NCBI GenBank assembly: GCA_045577695.1
Contig: JAZNIW010000024.1
Location: 1-49,075, forward strand
Direction of reading: 5' to 3'
Source: UMGS1279 sp045577695
GTDB lineage: Bacteria; Bacillota; Clostridia; Oscillospirales; Acutalibacteraceae
Length of the DNA: 49,075 nt
In this document: positions 19,601 to 27,627 of the stretch, in pieces
How the letters are laid out: the number at the start of each line of letters is the position of its first letter
How positions within the stretch are numbered: the stretch's first letter is position 1
Notes under the pieces: model-generated
What the model saw: the letters and a program-made list of their open reading frames with translations, nothing else
What the model was told of the DNA's origin: nothing
The model's database searches: none
Translations under genes and position numbers: made by a program

Positions 19601-20890
19601 AGTGGGCTGAATGGTTCTTGGGGTACCGGTGACTGGTATGCGGAACAAACGACCTATGCTGACTGTGTTGCGACTGAATTCAAATTGACCGGCAATATGA
19701 ACCCCTACACCAGTGGTAGCACGAATCAGGTTATTAATGGAAAAAATATGAGCAATGGCAGCAAAGACACCAGAATGGGAACCTCCTCCGGTGATTTCAA
19801 CGAAACGGTAACCAATTACTTCAACCGTTTGGCCATTTCGGGCGTTCGTTATGGACATTTGCTTTCACAAGTGATTAATAAACTGCGGGCCGCCGGAGTC
19901 AACAATCTGGATTATTTGCTCTATTTTACGGAACCTTCGTACCATTATAGAACACCTACTGACCCAACCGGTCCGGCTAACCAGGAGTATTTGTTTGTCT
20001 GCCGCACCATTCGCAATGTAATCGAAAAGAACGGTATCCGCATTACTCACGTAGGGCCCAATCAAGGTCACGTTTATTCATCCGGCGGCTTGCTGGACTA
20101 CGTGATGGACCGCGACCCCGATTTATTCGATGTAGCTTCGGCACACTTCTATCCCCAAATCACAGATGCTAACAGTGATTCTTATTATAACTATACCAGA
20201 TTGGGTATTAATTACTATAAGAGTGATATTTCCGGCAGCAGTAAGGATTGGGGTGAAAAGGAATTCTGGTTGGATGAGATGTATGCCCAAGAGTTGGATA
20301 CGACAGACTGTCGTAAAACGGTACCGCAAACCGGCATTCAAACGGTGATAATGAATATTTGCGCGCAACAAACGGGCGTTGACAATACGTTAAGTTGGAT
20401 GGCCTTTAGTCAGGCGTGGTACCAAAACCGTGAAACTTCCACCGAGTTCGTCGATGGCGTTCATGTGATTGGTATGGCTCCGTGGATTGTGGAATCTGAC
20501 GTACCGTACCGTACGTATTATTCCACCGGCTTGTTTGCTCGCTATAACAATAGCATACAAGGTGGAGATGCGTGGAGAACTTCCACTTATTCCGATGCAA
20601 GTAACGACGGCCTTTATATCGGCGCGGTCAAATTACCGGATGGCAATATCACCATTACGGTGGCTAGCACCGCATCGACAAGCAAGAAGTTTAAAGTTGC
20701 TTTTGAAAACGCCTTAGGTAAAGATTTACATCGTCATATTGAAAACACCTTCCAACGAGTACCGGATTCTCAAGCCAAACTCTCTGCAACCGATACTACG
20801 TTCCAAAAGGTAACCACCTCTTTGGTAGATGTTATTGAACCTTGGTCGGTGCATATTTACACGACGGCTCTTGGTCCTTGTAACAAATAA
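16694..20890 (+). CDS. Large secreted protein: surface modules + QGIRFKTK domain + GH-A-like catalytic domain (paralogue)
   Basis: The start is TTG at 16694, behind AAAGGAGG (16679-16686), giving a clear signal peptide (KKYLALFLVLLLTVCVVF then SAP). The 1398-aa product has three modules of the GDWYHSQ, NNRWYCSES and NGKWKKTGSAT types, then the domain with FLGTAVRAATTQKEQGIRFK and QTYCVYDVF, a half module (SYFVSVRT...ITLSNFSL), a module starting GNHWYQDQ, an acidic linker (DGDATDDNSD) and a GH-A-like domain with Glu1080 (YFTEPS) and Glu1195 (FWLDEMY). The domain order matches residues ~490-1830 of the preceding protein, which marks a tandem gene duplication followed by gain or loss of N-terminal modules. 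No cell-wall anchor is visible. Function as a secreted glycan hydrolase is inferred. Confidence 0.85.
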   Translation: MKKYLALFLVLLLTVCVVFSAPVSAATVTSSFEEDGFSSLQMLQDTTPSVTSATLLSGDWYHSQIHKVVSDGTYLSTPSENVAGNSLTIKGNKSGVSFYTKLSGLEPYTRYEISFRYAAANSLYMGGSGVVLAEGSHPNYDNNLNYMPGADNTFYSARVDDTANKKVTYTFTTDANTEYFFSIRTVLRSAETCLTDFSFRKAVYKSDEITGSVIANNRWYCSESTTEKIDQHIFLVDNKVSLKGSLHYRALFTKLTGLKPYTKYVISMVDGNAEVEATNSGVVVANGNRPTFQNGVVKGDRLGTVTRSSSSRKTTISFTTNENTEYFLSLKFGAATNTSNDIVLSNFTATEWTAAEQIKGAIANGKWKKTGSATVSHNTANKSVTVSSAANQTVYTTLTGLEHHRTYTFTFKHTAGNAELFGNPAYVVAGSSVSLDGNQVPRNYLCKTTNGSTATNFTITFTTNETNNEYTFVFKIGNISSVTLSGFGLTERPVSNFLGTAVRAATTQKEQGIRFKTKLDKSLLTEGINGCHIIEIGSIAAITDKLEGEPLSLEHKAAKKAVAYYVPDGIRRFWDEDEDYVYLAIALVGIEPQAYDDAVSVVPYLTLSNGTVIYGDVQTYCVYDVFRAILQGEAEEDKNTVESILEANELNLNFDAWQEVNPVFPEGESYFVSVRTANVSTGITLSNFSLKEGGVLKSPAVLLGNHWYQDQNDSYYTNGEHLSSRENNLQSNQIKIKEGWLTGYSYYTKLTGLKPNTTYQISFSYDVPKSIVAEVGVAKAEGEKPVYNESTHALDVVSNQLFGEVKHNESYQIITYTFTTDKAASYVTDGDATDDNSDISYGADVESETIDLSVYNASAPINTNYKGMNATIYHSFGFMDDRPSTEEQLETELSRLQNMGYKNCRTNFFSGWVFSSGISRWIFDSRQFKDFTTYCKAVEDHGMSVMLNQMWYLYMTGKGNSGSTQDAYLSGLNGSWGTGDWYAEQTTYADCVATEFKLTGNMNPYTSGSTNQVINGKNMSNGSKDTRMGTSSGDFNETVTNYFNRLAISGVRYGHLLSQVINKLRAAGVNNLDYLLYFTEPSYHYRTPTDPTGPANQEYLFVCRTIRNVIEKNGIRITHVGPNQGHVYSSGGLLDYVMDRDPDLFDVASAHFYPQITDANSDSYYNYTRLGINYYKSDISGSSKDWGEKEFWLDEMYAQELDTTDCRKTVPQTGIQTVIMNICAQQTGVDNTLSWMAFSQAWYQNRETSTEFVDGVHVIGMAPWIVESDVPYRTYYSTGLFARYNNSIQGGDAWRTSTYSDASNDGLYIGAVKLPDGNITITVASTASTSKKFKVAFENALGKDLHRHIENTFQRVPDSQAKLSATDTTFQKVTTSLVDVIEPWSVHIYTTALGPCNK

Positions 20891-20901
20891 TAAACTGCTT
20901 T

Positions 20902-20937
20902 GCGGCACCCTTCTTTTGAATAGGGTGCCGCTTTTTT
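20902..20937 (+). terminator. Rho-independent terminator after the 1398-aa protein gene
   Basis: A perfect 9-bp stem GCGGCACCC/GGGTGCCGC (20902-20910, 20923-20931) is followed by T6. Confidence 0.92.
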
Positions 20938-20992
20938 AGGGGACGATTTGAAAAAATAAAAACAAGAAGTTAAATCTTTTTTTCAAAATTCG

Positions 20993-21022
20993 TTGCTTTT
21001 TGCCTTTCGTTCTTGTTATAAT
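20993..21022 (+). promoter_or_regulatory. Promoter of the branching enzyme gene
   Basis: TTGCTT (20993-20998), an 18-nt spacer and TATAAT (21017-21022), about 45 nt before the ATG at 21067. Confidence 0.75.
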
Positions 21023-21066
21023 GAAAACAGAATAAATAATTTTCCAGCCGAAGGAAGCGAAAGAAA

Positions 21067-23061
21067 ATGAAAAAATGTTTACCCATATTAGAAATTGATC
21101 CTTACCTACAACCCTATGAAAAAGATTTGCTTTTGCGAATGGAACTTTATCAAAAGCAAAAGAGAGCCTTACTGCAAAAGGGGAGGTCTTTGTGGAAATG
21201 GGCGGATGGACATACCTACTTTGGCTTTCATCAAACCGCCGGTGGCTGGGTTTATCGCGAATGGGCGCCGGCGGCCGACAAATTGTTTTTAACCGGTGAT
21301 TTCAACGGGTGGGACACCGAATCCTGTCCCCTCGTTCGCTTGGAAAACGGCGTTTTTGAAGTAAAGTTAAAAGGGAAAAATGCGCTTGCATTTGGCCAAA
21401 AGGTGCAGACGATTGTTTGGCACAACGGGGAAATGCTGCGCCGTATTCCGCTTTATGCAACCCGTGTGGTTCAAGACCCGGTTACTCATCTTTGGTGCGC
21501 TGAGTTGGAGGATACCTTCACCGGTTTTCGGTGGCATGACCACGGATTTATCCCGCCAAAAACCCCTTTTATTTATGAATGCCATATTGGTATGGCAGGG
21601 GAGAAACCGGCGGTTAGTTCTTATCGTGAATTTACGGAAAATGTTCTGCCTCGTATTCAAGAATTAGGCTATAACACCATTCAGATTATGGCGGTGATGG
21701 AGCACCCGTATTACGGATCGTTTGGATATCAGGTCTCCAATTTTTTTGCGGCTTCTTCCCGTTTTGGCAAAAGCAGTGATTTAAAGAATTTGATTAACAC
21801 CGCTCATCAGATGGGCATAGCTGTTTTGCTCGATGTGGTACACTCTCACGCTGTGAAAAATACCAATGAGGGACTTGCTGCTTTTGATGGCACGGCCGAA
21901 CAATTCTTCCACGCCGGCGAACGCGGTGATCACGTCGCTTGGGGAACCAAACTTTTCCACTACGGTAAGCCGCAAGTATTGCATTTTTTGCTTTCAAATC
22001 TGCGGTATTGGATGGAAGTTTTCCATTTTGACGGATTTCGATTCGATGGGGTTACTTCAATGTTGTATCATGACCACGGACTGGGAAGTGCCTTTGTTAA
22101 TTACGATATGTACTTCTCGATGAACACCGATGTGGAGGCTGTGACCTATCTGCAACTGGCCAATGAGTTGGTTCACGAAAAGAACAAAAATGCCATCACC
22201 ATTGCAGAGGATATGTCGGGAATGCCGGGTATGTGTCTTTCGATTGCGGATGGTGGCATCGGTTTTGACTATCGCCTTTCGATGGGGGTACCTGATTTGT
22301 GGATTAAAACCATTAAAGAATTGCCGGACGATGGGTGGAATATGGGCAAGCTGTGGTATGAACTGACGGCACGCCGCCCAATGGAAAAGAACATTGGGTA
22401 TTGTGAATCGCATGACCAAGCATTGGTGGGAGATAAAACCATTATGTTTCGCCTTTGCGATGCCGAAATGTATACCCATATGCAAAAGTTTGATGACAGT
22501 TTGGTAATTGATCGTGGTATTGCCCTGCATAAGATGATTCGCCTGCTTACCGCTTCGTTAGCGGGGGAGGGGTATCTAAATTTTATGGGTAATGAATTTG
22601 GGCATCCGGAATGGATTGATTTTCCCCGCGAAGGAAATGGTTGGAGTTATCATTATTGCCGCCGTCAATGGAGTTTGGCGGACAATCCAAATCTGAGATA
22701 TCGCGAATTGAAGGATTTTGATAAGGCGATGATATTCCTACTAAAAAAAGGTGGTTTACTCACCCAGCCGGCCGAAAATCGCTGGATGCATGAGGGGGAT
22801 AAAGTCATCATATATCAAAAGGGCGATTTTGTCTTTTTGTTTAATTTTCACCCCACACAGTCGTTCCAAGGGTACTTTGTGCCGGTGGGCGAGGCAGGCA
22901 CCTATGAGGTTGTGCTTTCGAGCGACGACGGTCTGTTTGGCGGTCATTCCAGAGTCGATACCGACACCCGCTATGTAACTATTGTCACACCCGAACATCG
23001 GATCGGATTTCCTTGTTATATACCCTCGCGCACAGCTACCGTGCTGAGAAAAATAAAATAA
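21067..23061 (+). CDS. glgB: 1,4-alpha-glucan branching enzyme, GH13 subfamily 8 (eukaryote-like) type
   Basis: This enzyme moves alpha-1,4-glucan segments to alpha-1,6 positions in glycogen. The 664-aa protein has an N-terminal CBM48-type region (REWAPAADKLFLTGDFNGWD) and a GH13 barrel with MAVMEHPYYGSFGY, DVVHSHAV, DGFRFDGVTSMLYHDHG (nucleophile Asp327), ITIAEDMSGMP (acid/base Glu381) and CESHDQ (Asp450). The SMLYHDHG-type loop and the length match GH13_8, the eukaryotic and Clostridia/Bacteroidetes form, rather than the usual bacterial GH13_9 GlgB. It has its own promoter and stands alone, with no glgC, glgA or glgP in the window. It is cytoplasmic (no signal peptide). The location next to glycan-degrading genes may be coincidental. 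Confidence 0.92.
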   Translation: MKKCLPILEIDPYLQPYEKDLLLRMELYQKQKRALLQKGRSLWKWADGHTYFGFHQTAGGWVYREWAPAADKLFLTGDFNGWDTESCPLVRLENGVFEVKLKGKNALAFGQKVQTIVWHNGEMLRRIPLYATRVVQDPVTHLWCAELEDTFTGFRWHDHGFIPPKTPFIYECHIGMAGEKPAVSSYREFTENVLPRIQELGYNTIQIMAVMEHPYYGSFGYQVSNFFAASSRFGKSSDLKNLINTAHQMGIAVLLDVVHSHAVKNTNEGLAAFDGTAEQFFHAGERGDHVAWGTKLFHYGKPQVLHFLLSNLRYWMEVFHFDGFRFDGVTSMLYHDHGLGSAFVNYDMYFSMNTDVEAVTYLQLANELVHEKNKNAITIAEDMSGMPGMCLSIADGGIGFDYRLSMGVPDLWIKTIKELPDDGWNMGKLWYELTARRPMEKNIGYCESHDQALVGDKTIMFRLCDAEMYTHMQKFDDSLVIDRGIALHKMIRLLTASLAGEGYLNFMGNEFGHPEWIDFPREGNGWSYHYCRRQWSLADNPNLRYRELKDFDKAMIFLLKKGGLLTQPAENRWMHEGDKVIIYQKGDFVFLFNFHPTQSFQGYFVPVGEAGTYEVVLSSDDGLFGGHSRVDTDTRYVTIVTPEHRIGFPCYIPSRTATVLRKIK

Positions 23062-23159
23062 AAATAACTACATCAGGTAAAACAGGACGGCAGATAAAAC
23101 ACCTTCCTATGGTAGAATGAAATTAAATTGTCATACACCAACGAAGGATTACGATATAA

Positions 23160-23193
23160 AAGAACCTGATTTCAAAAACGAAATCAGGTTCTT
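23160..23193 (-). terminator. Terminator of the HAD-mutY operon
   Basis: A perfect 14-bp stem (23160-23173 with 23180-23193, 6-nt loop). On the minus strand the stem runs into TTTTAT, so it acts mainly for mutY, whose stop is 167 bp away. It may also stop glgB readthrough. Confidence 0.75.
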
Positions 23194-23359
23194 GCTTAAA
23201 ATTCATTTCAACTACCGTGGGAGACGCTTCGCATAAGAAGTTGTTTCCCGCGGAATTTTTATTTTATAATGGGAGTAACACCATACCGCGAAGGTGTAAA
23301 AAATATTTTGGCGTCTGCATAATTATGGCGGTCAACAAGGCGGGATGCTTGGTTTTATT

Positions 23360-24412
23360 TCACGGTAGGTCTTTGAGAAAACGACGAAAGGCTGTGGGGA
23401 GAGAATAGGCGGTTTTCAGTTCCTCTTTCGTGACCCATTCTACCTGTTGTCCTTTGCCTGTACAAGCAACAAGAAAGGGTTGCATATGCCATTCGATATG
23501 AGAGAAAATATGGGTCCGATTTTGCAGTTTTTCAACCGTTTGGGGGATAAATCCCTGCTGTTGCAAATATTGGAATACAGATAATTTACTCTTATGGCCT
23601 TCAATATGGGGGAATTCCCAAAGTCCGGCTAACAAACCGCTGTTAGGCCGTTTGCGCAGGGCAATCTTATCTTCGCAGACCAGTAAAAACACCGTCATAT
23701 TTATGTTTTTGCGTGGTGCCTTTGGGGGAATCACGGGGAAATCGGATTGGCGACCCGCACGGCGTGCAAGACAAAATTCTTGTAAGGGACAATCCCCACA
23801 CAAGGGGATGCCGTTTGGCAGGCAAACTCTCTCACCAAGTTCCATCAATCCCTCGGTCACGTCGCCGCAACCGGTTTTGGGATAAATCTCTTCCAAATTC
23901 GCGGTCACTCGTTTTTTAAAGGTAGTGTCGGTAATGGGAGTATCGTTCGCCGTCAGTCGACTGTAGACCCTGAGAACGTTTCCATCCACCGCCGGTGTCG
24001 GCAAATCAAAGGCGATGGAAGAAATCGCACCGGCCGTATAGGGGCCAATTCCGGCCAGAGATAAAATCTCTTCGTGGCGGTTGGGAAACCGGCCGTCAAA
24101 CTCCTTAACGATGGTTTCGGCCGCTTTTTTTAGATTTTTGGCGCGGGAATAATAACCAAGTCCCTCCCAGAGTTTATTGAGTTCTTCGTCGCTCACTGCC
24201 GCTAAATCAGCCACCGTCGGCAGACGCTCTAAAAAGCGGAAGTAGTAGGGAATTACGGCTTCAATGCGGGTTTGTTGCAACATAATTTCCGAAACCCAAA
24301 TGCGGTATGGGTCTTTGCTTTCCCGCCAAGGAAGGGCCCTTTTATGGCTACGATACCACGCCGTCAAGGGGGAAATGATTTCGACTGAAAGTTTATTCAT
24401 TTTGTTTTTCAT
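23360..24412 (-). CDS. mutY: A/G-specific adenine DNA glycosylase MutY
   Basis: MutY removes adenine mispaired with 8-oxoguanine in base excision repair. The 350-aa protein has the HhH-GPD fold: WVSEIMLQQT with catalytic Glu42, helix-hairpin-helix LAGIGPYTAGAI, VDGNVLRV with Asp143, and a 4Fe-4S loop with Cys197, 205, 208 and 214 (spacing 7-2-5, one residue longer in the first gap than the E. coli form). The C-terminal NUDIX-like 8-oxoG recognition domain is present (LLAGLWEFP, THIFSHIEWHM). The ATG overlaps the HAD gene stop as ATGA, so the start is translationally coupled. Confidence 0.95.
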   Translation of the reverse strand: MKNKMNKLSVEIISPLTAWYRSHKRALPWRESKDPYRIWVSEIMLQQTRIEAVIPYYFRFLERLPTVADLAAVSDEELNKLWEGLGYYSRAKNLKKAAETIVKEFDGRFPNRHEEILSLAGIGPYTAGAISSIAFDLPTPAVDGNVLRVYSRLTANDTPITDTTFKKRVTANLEEIYPKTGCGDVTEGLMELGERVCLPNGIPLCGDCPLQEFCLARRAGRQSDFPVIPPKAPRKNINMTVFLLVCEDKIALRKRPNSGLLAGLWEFPHIEGHKSKLSVFQYLQQQGFIPQTVEKLQNRTHIFSHIEWHMQPFLVACTGKGQQVEWVTKEELKTAYSLPTAFRRFLKDLP

Positions 24413-25062
24413 TCTTTCAAAATCCTTTGCAATTCGCTCCGATCGGCGGCTAACAAATCGGCACCGGCCGCCGTTAGTTCTTCTCGACTGCCAAAGCCAT
24501 ACAGCACCCCAATGGGGGTCAGCCGATTGGCAAGTCCACCCAGTATATCAAATTTGCGGTCTCCCACCATCGCGGTGTGGGGAAGGTCGGTGATTTTATA
24601 ACGGGTAAGTGTTTCGGCAATGACATCGCATTTTTCACTCAAACGGCCGTCCAAGGTGGCGCCGACCACACCGTCAAAAAAAGAAAGTAGCTTGAAATGC
24701 GATAAAATCAACACAGCAAATTCTTCGGGTTTAGAGGTAGCCACATAGAGACGCTTCCCGCTTTTTTTGAGAGCAGCCAGCAGTTGTGCGATTTTTGGAT
24801 AGGGGGTGTTTTCAAAAAGGCCCTTTTCCCTAAAATATTCGCGGTAATATCCAACGGCCTTTATTGCCTGCTCTTTGCTAAAGCCGAATTGCTCCATAAA
24901 CGAATCCACCAGCGGCGGCCCGATAAAGGGGTAGAGGTCTCTGCGGTCAGCCACCGTAATGTCAAAGTATTTTAGGGCAAACATTACCGAGTTTGTAATG
25001 CCGATAGCGGGGTCGGTTAGAGTACCGTCCAAATCGAACAAAATCGTTGAAAAACGTGCCAA
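24409..25062 (-). CDS. HAD-superfamily phosphatase, Gph/PGP-like
   Basis: The 217-aa protein has all HAD motifs: FDLDGTLTD (nucleophile and acid Asp) near the N-terminus, VATSKP (motif II Thr/Ser), the motif III Lys in EKCDVIAE, and VGDRKFDILGG (motif IV). The cap helix region RDLYPFIGPPLVDSF is typical of phosphoglycolate phosphatase/pyrophosphatase-like members. The substrate cannot be decided. The start is TTG behind GAGGGGA; the promoter is at 25095-25123. It is the first gene of a two-gene operon with mutY. Confidence 0.88.
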   Translation of the reverse strand: MARFSTILFDLDGTLTDPAIGITNSVMFALKYFDITVADRRDLYPFIGPPLVDSFMEQFGFSKEQAIKAVGYYREYFREKGLFENTPYPKIAQLLAALKKSGKRLYVATSKPEEFAVLILSHFKLLSFFDGVVGATLDGRLSEKCDVIAETLTRYKITDLPHTAMVGDRKFDILGGLANRLTPIGVLYGFGSREELTAAGADLLAADRSELQRILKE

Positions 25063-25094
25063 TACTATCCCCTCGCAAAAAATATTTCCCCCTT

Positions 25095-25123
25095 ATCATA
25101 GCATATTTAAACTCGATTTACAA
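25095..25123 (-). promoter_or_regulatory. Minus-strand promoter of the HAD-mutY operon
   Basis: Read on the minus strand: TTGTAA, a 17-nt spacer, TATGAT, about 30 nt before the TTG start. Confidence 0.75.
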
Positions 25124-25215
25124 GCGGCGCAAACTACCTTTGTGTGGTGAATAAAACCAAAAAAGAAGGAAAAAAACAACCTTGCGGCATTTTTTCAAAA
25201 AAAGAAACTTTTTTC

Positions 25216-25244
25216 TTGACAATTGAGTTTATTTGTGGTAGACT
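25216..25244 (+). promoter_or_regulatory. Promoter of the rplU operon
   Basis: TTGACA (25216-25221), a 17-nt spacer and TAGACT (25239-25244), about 93 nt before the rplU ATG. Confidence 0.85.
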
Positions 25245-25250
25245 GTTAGA

Positions 25251-25337
25251 GCCGCATATTGTAGGCCTTTTTAAGTGTGTCTTGCAGAAGATACCGCCTT
25301 GCAGTAGCGAGTCTAGAATTAAGGCAGGTGCCAAAAA
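25251..25337 (+). promoter_or_regulatory. rplU leader, candidate L21 autoregulatory RNA
   Basis: The ~87-nt leader can fold so that ACCGCCTT (about 25298-25305) pairs with AAGGCAGGT (about 25320-25328), with one bulge. This covers the purine-rich ribosome binding region just before the ATG. Firmicutes rplU genes are known to carry an L21 leader in this position. I identify it by location and folding, not by a model match. Confidence 0.5.
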
Positions 25338-25658
25338 ATGTACGCAATTATTGAAACCGGCGGAAAACAGTACCGTGTACAAAACGGCGATGTAATTTTC
25401 ATCGAAAAACTGAATGTGGCCGAAGAAGAAACCGTTACCTTTGACAAGGTTATCGCGATGACTCCTGACAAGGGTGCTATGAAGGTTGGTAAACCTTATG
25501 TAAAGAACGCCGTTGTCACCGGTAAGGTTCTCAAAAACGGAAAAGGTAAGAAAATCACCGTATTTACTTACAAACCGAAAAAGGGTAGTGCCCGTAAACT
25601 CGGTCATAGACAACCCTATACGAAAGTCCAGATCGAAAACATTGAAATCGTAAAGTAA
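25338..25658 (+). CDS. rplU: 50S ribosomal protein L21
   Basis: The 106-aa protein begins MYAIIETGGKQYRVQ and ends with the basic GHRQPYTKVQIENI-type motif, as in bacterial L21 of the same length. It binds 23S rRNA in the large subunit. It is first in rplU-prp-rpmA, the conserved Firmicutes order. Confidence 0.97.
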   Translation: MYAIIETGGKQYRVQNGDVIFIEKLNVAEEETVTFDKVIAMTPDKGAMKVGKPYVKNAVVTGKVLKNGKGKKITVFTYKPKKGSARKLGHRQPYTKVQIENIEIVK

Positions 25659-25659
25659 T

Positions 25660-25983
25660 ATGACCGAGATTCGGTTTTTATTCGACGATGAACTCTTAAC
25701 AGGGTTTCATATGAAGGGGCATTCCACCACCAATGAGGGTGACGAACAAGGGCGCCTTTGCTGTGCCGCCGTTTCTTCGGCTGCCTATATGGCCGCCAAT
25801 ACCGTTACCGAAATCATCGGTGCCTCGGCCAACATTCGCCTAGCGGAAGAAGTCGGTGAAATGTACGTCAAAGTTACTTCCAACCGGGAAGAGGCTATGC
25901 CCGTTTTCGCGGGATTAAAACTTCATATGGAACAGCTTTCCGGACAATTTCCGGACCATATCACAATCATCTCGGAGGTGTAA
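25660..25983 (+). CDS. prp: Ribosomal-processing cysteine protease Prp
   Basis: Prp (YsxB family) cuts the N-terminal extension of L27, a step needed for ribosome maturation in Firmicutes. The 107-aa protein shows the catalytic His21 (MKGHST) and Cys35 (CAAVSS) of the family. It sits 1 bp after rplU and 3 bp before rpmA, and the neighbouring L27 carries the matching cleavage extension. Confidence 0.95.
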   Translation: MTEIRFLFDDELLTGFHMKGHSTTNEGDEQGRLCCAAVSSAAYMAANTVTEIIGASANIRLAEEVGEMYVKVTSNREEAMPVFAGLKLHMEQLSGQFPDHITIISEV

Positions 25984-25986
25984 TAA

Positions 25987-26268
25987 ATGTTAAAAATCAA
26001 CATTCAACTGTTCGCTCATAAAAAAGGTGTAGGTTCTACTAAGAACGGCCGCGATAGTGAATCCAAACGTCTTGGCGTAAAACGTGCCGACGGTCAATTT
26101 GTATTGGCTGGTAATATTTTGGTTCGCCAGAGAGGCACCCACATCCATCCGGGCGAGAACGTAGGCAAAGGTTCGGATGACACTTTGTTTGCTTTGGTAG
26201 ACGGTAAGGTTAAATTTGAGCGTCTGGGTCGTGACCGCAAAAAGGTTAGCATTCAGGTTGCTGAATAA
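25987..26268 (+). CDS. rpmA: 50S ribosomal protein L27 with cleavable N-terminal extension
   Basis: The 93-aa L27 begins MLKINIQLFAHKKGVGS. Residues 1-9 (to LF) are the extension removed by Prp, leaving Ala-His-Lys-Lys at the mature N-terminus, which reaches the peptidyl transferase centre. The rest (KRLGVKRADGQFV, ILVRQRGT, HPGENVGKGSDDTLFA) is canonical. Confidence 0.97.
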   Translation: MLKINIQLFAHKKGVGSTKNGRDSESKRLGVKRADGQFVLAGNILVRQRGTHIHPGENVGKGSDDTLFALVDGKVKFERLGRDRKKVSIQVAE

Positions 26269-26287
26269 TTAACGTGTATGCATTACG

Positions 26288-26321
26288 CCCCGGTTTTCAG
26301 CGGAAACCGGGGTTTGCTTTT
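26288..26321 (+). terminator. Terminator/attenuator between rpmA and obgE
   Basis: A 9-bp stem CCCCGGTTT/AAACCGGGG (26288-26296, 26304-26312) is followed by TTTGCTTTT. It lies directly before the obgE ribosome binding site with no separate promoter evident after it, so it probably attenuates obgE relative to the ribosomal genes. Confidence 0.8.
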
Positions 26322-26332
26322 GGAGAAAAAAT

Positions 26333-27604
26333 ATGTTTGTAGATGTTGCAAAAATTTTTTTAAAAGCGGGGAATGGTGGCAATGGCGCCGTTTCCTTTCA
26401 CCGCGAAAAATACGTAGCGGCGGGTGGTCCCGATGGGGGCGACGGTGGCCGTGGCGGCAATATTGTTTTGGTGGCAGACACAAACCTTTCCACCTTGGCT
26501 GATTTTCGTTATAAGCGAAAATATGCAGCGCCGAACGGGCAAAACGGAGGAACCAACCGTTGCAGTGGAAAGCGCGGCGAAGATTTGATAATTCGTGTGC
26601 CCAAAGGAACGCTGGTGAAAGAGGCTGAAAGCGGCCGCATTATGGCTGATATTTCAGGGGAAGAACCGGTGATTTTACTCAAAGGTGGCAATGGAGGTTG
26701 GGGAAACCGGCATTTTGCCACATCCACCCGTCAAGTGCCGCGGTTTGCCAAGGCCGGTAATCCGGGGCAGTCGGCCGAAGTGGTATTGGAACTGAAGCTC
26801 CTGGCGGATGTCGGCTTGGTTGGCTTTCCCAATGTGGGAAAATCCACCTTGGTTTCGGTGGTGAGTGAGGCAAAGCCAAAAATTGCCAACTACCATTTTA
26901 CTACCTTAACTCCGGTTTTGGGTGTTGTTCGTATGGGTGAGGGCAGTTCTTTTGTTATGGCCGATATTCCCGGCTTGATTGAAGGGGCCGGCACCGGCGC
27001 GGGATTGGGGCACGAATTTTTACGACATGTTGACCGTTGTCGTTTGCTGTTGCACGTCTTGGATATTTCAGGTAGTGAGGGACGTGACCCGATTGCCGAT
27101 TTTGAGCAGATTAATACGGAACTGAAAACCTTTAGCGAGGAACTTTCTAACCGTCCGATGATTGTGGTCGCCAATAAGTGCGATTTGATTGAAGAAGAAA
27201 AGGTGGAAGAATATCGCCGCTATTTTGAAGAAAAAGGGTATGCCTTTTTCCCGATTATGGCTGCGATTGCCGAAGGGACAACCCCTTTGATTCAATACAC
27301 TGCAGCCGAATTGCACAAACTGCCGCCCATTAAGGTGTATGAGCCGGAGCCCGAACCGGTGGAAGACTTCACCATCCCAAACAAGCGAGAATTTTCGCTA
27401 CGGGTGGAGGGGGACGTGTATATCGTCGAAGCGCCTTGGCTGCTTAAAATTTTGGACGATGTTAACCCCGATGATTATGAATCGTTGCAGTATTTCCAAC
27501 GGGTGTTGCAATCCTCCGGCATTATCGATGCGCTGCTCAAAGCCGGTGTGCACGATGGCGACACTGTGAGTGTATACGATATTGAGTTTGAATATATCTC
27601 TTAA
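26333..27604 (+). CDS. obgE: GTPase Obg/CgtA
   Basis: Obg is a ribosome-assembly and stress-linked GTPase. The 423-aa protein has the glycine-rich Obg fold (GGNGGNGAVSFHREK, GGDGGRGGNI), the G domain (P-loop GFPNVGKST, switch DIPGLIEGA, NKCD) and a C-terminal OCT domain (about residues 350-423). It has the usual length and the usual rplU-rpmA-obg neighbourhood. Confidence 0.97.
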   Translation: MFVDVAKIFLKAGNGGNGAVSFHREKYVAAGGPDGGDGGRGGNIVLVADTNLSTLADFRYKRKYAAPNGQNGGTNRCSGKRGEDLIIRVPKGTLVKEAESGRIMADISGEEPVILLKGGNGGWGNRHFATSTRQVPRFAKAGNPGQSAEVVLELKLLADVGLVGFPNVGKSTLVSVVSEAKPKIANYHFTTLTPVLGVVRMGEGSSFVMADIPGLIEGAGTGAGLGHEFLRHVDRCRLLLHVLDISGSEGRDPIADFEQINTELKTFSEELSNRPMIVVANKCDLIEEEKVEEYRRYFEEKGYAFFPIMAAIAEGTTPLIQYTAAELHKLPPIKVYEPEPEPVEDFTIPNKREFSLRVEGDVYIVEAPWLLKILDDVNPDDYESLQYFQRVLQSSGIIDALLKAGVHDGDTVSVYDIEFEYIS

Positions 27605-27627
27605 AAGAAAAGTCAGGTGGTGTGAGA

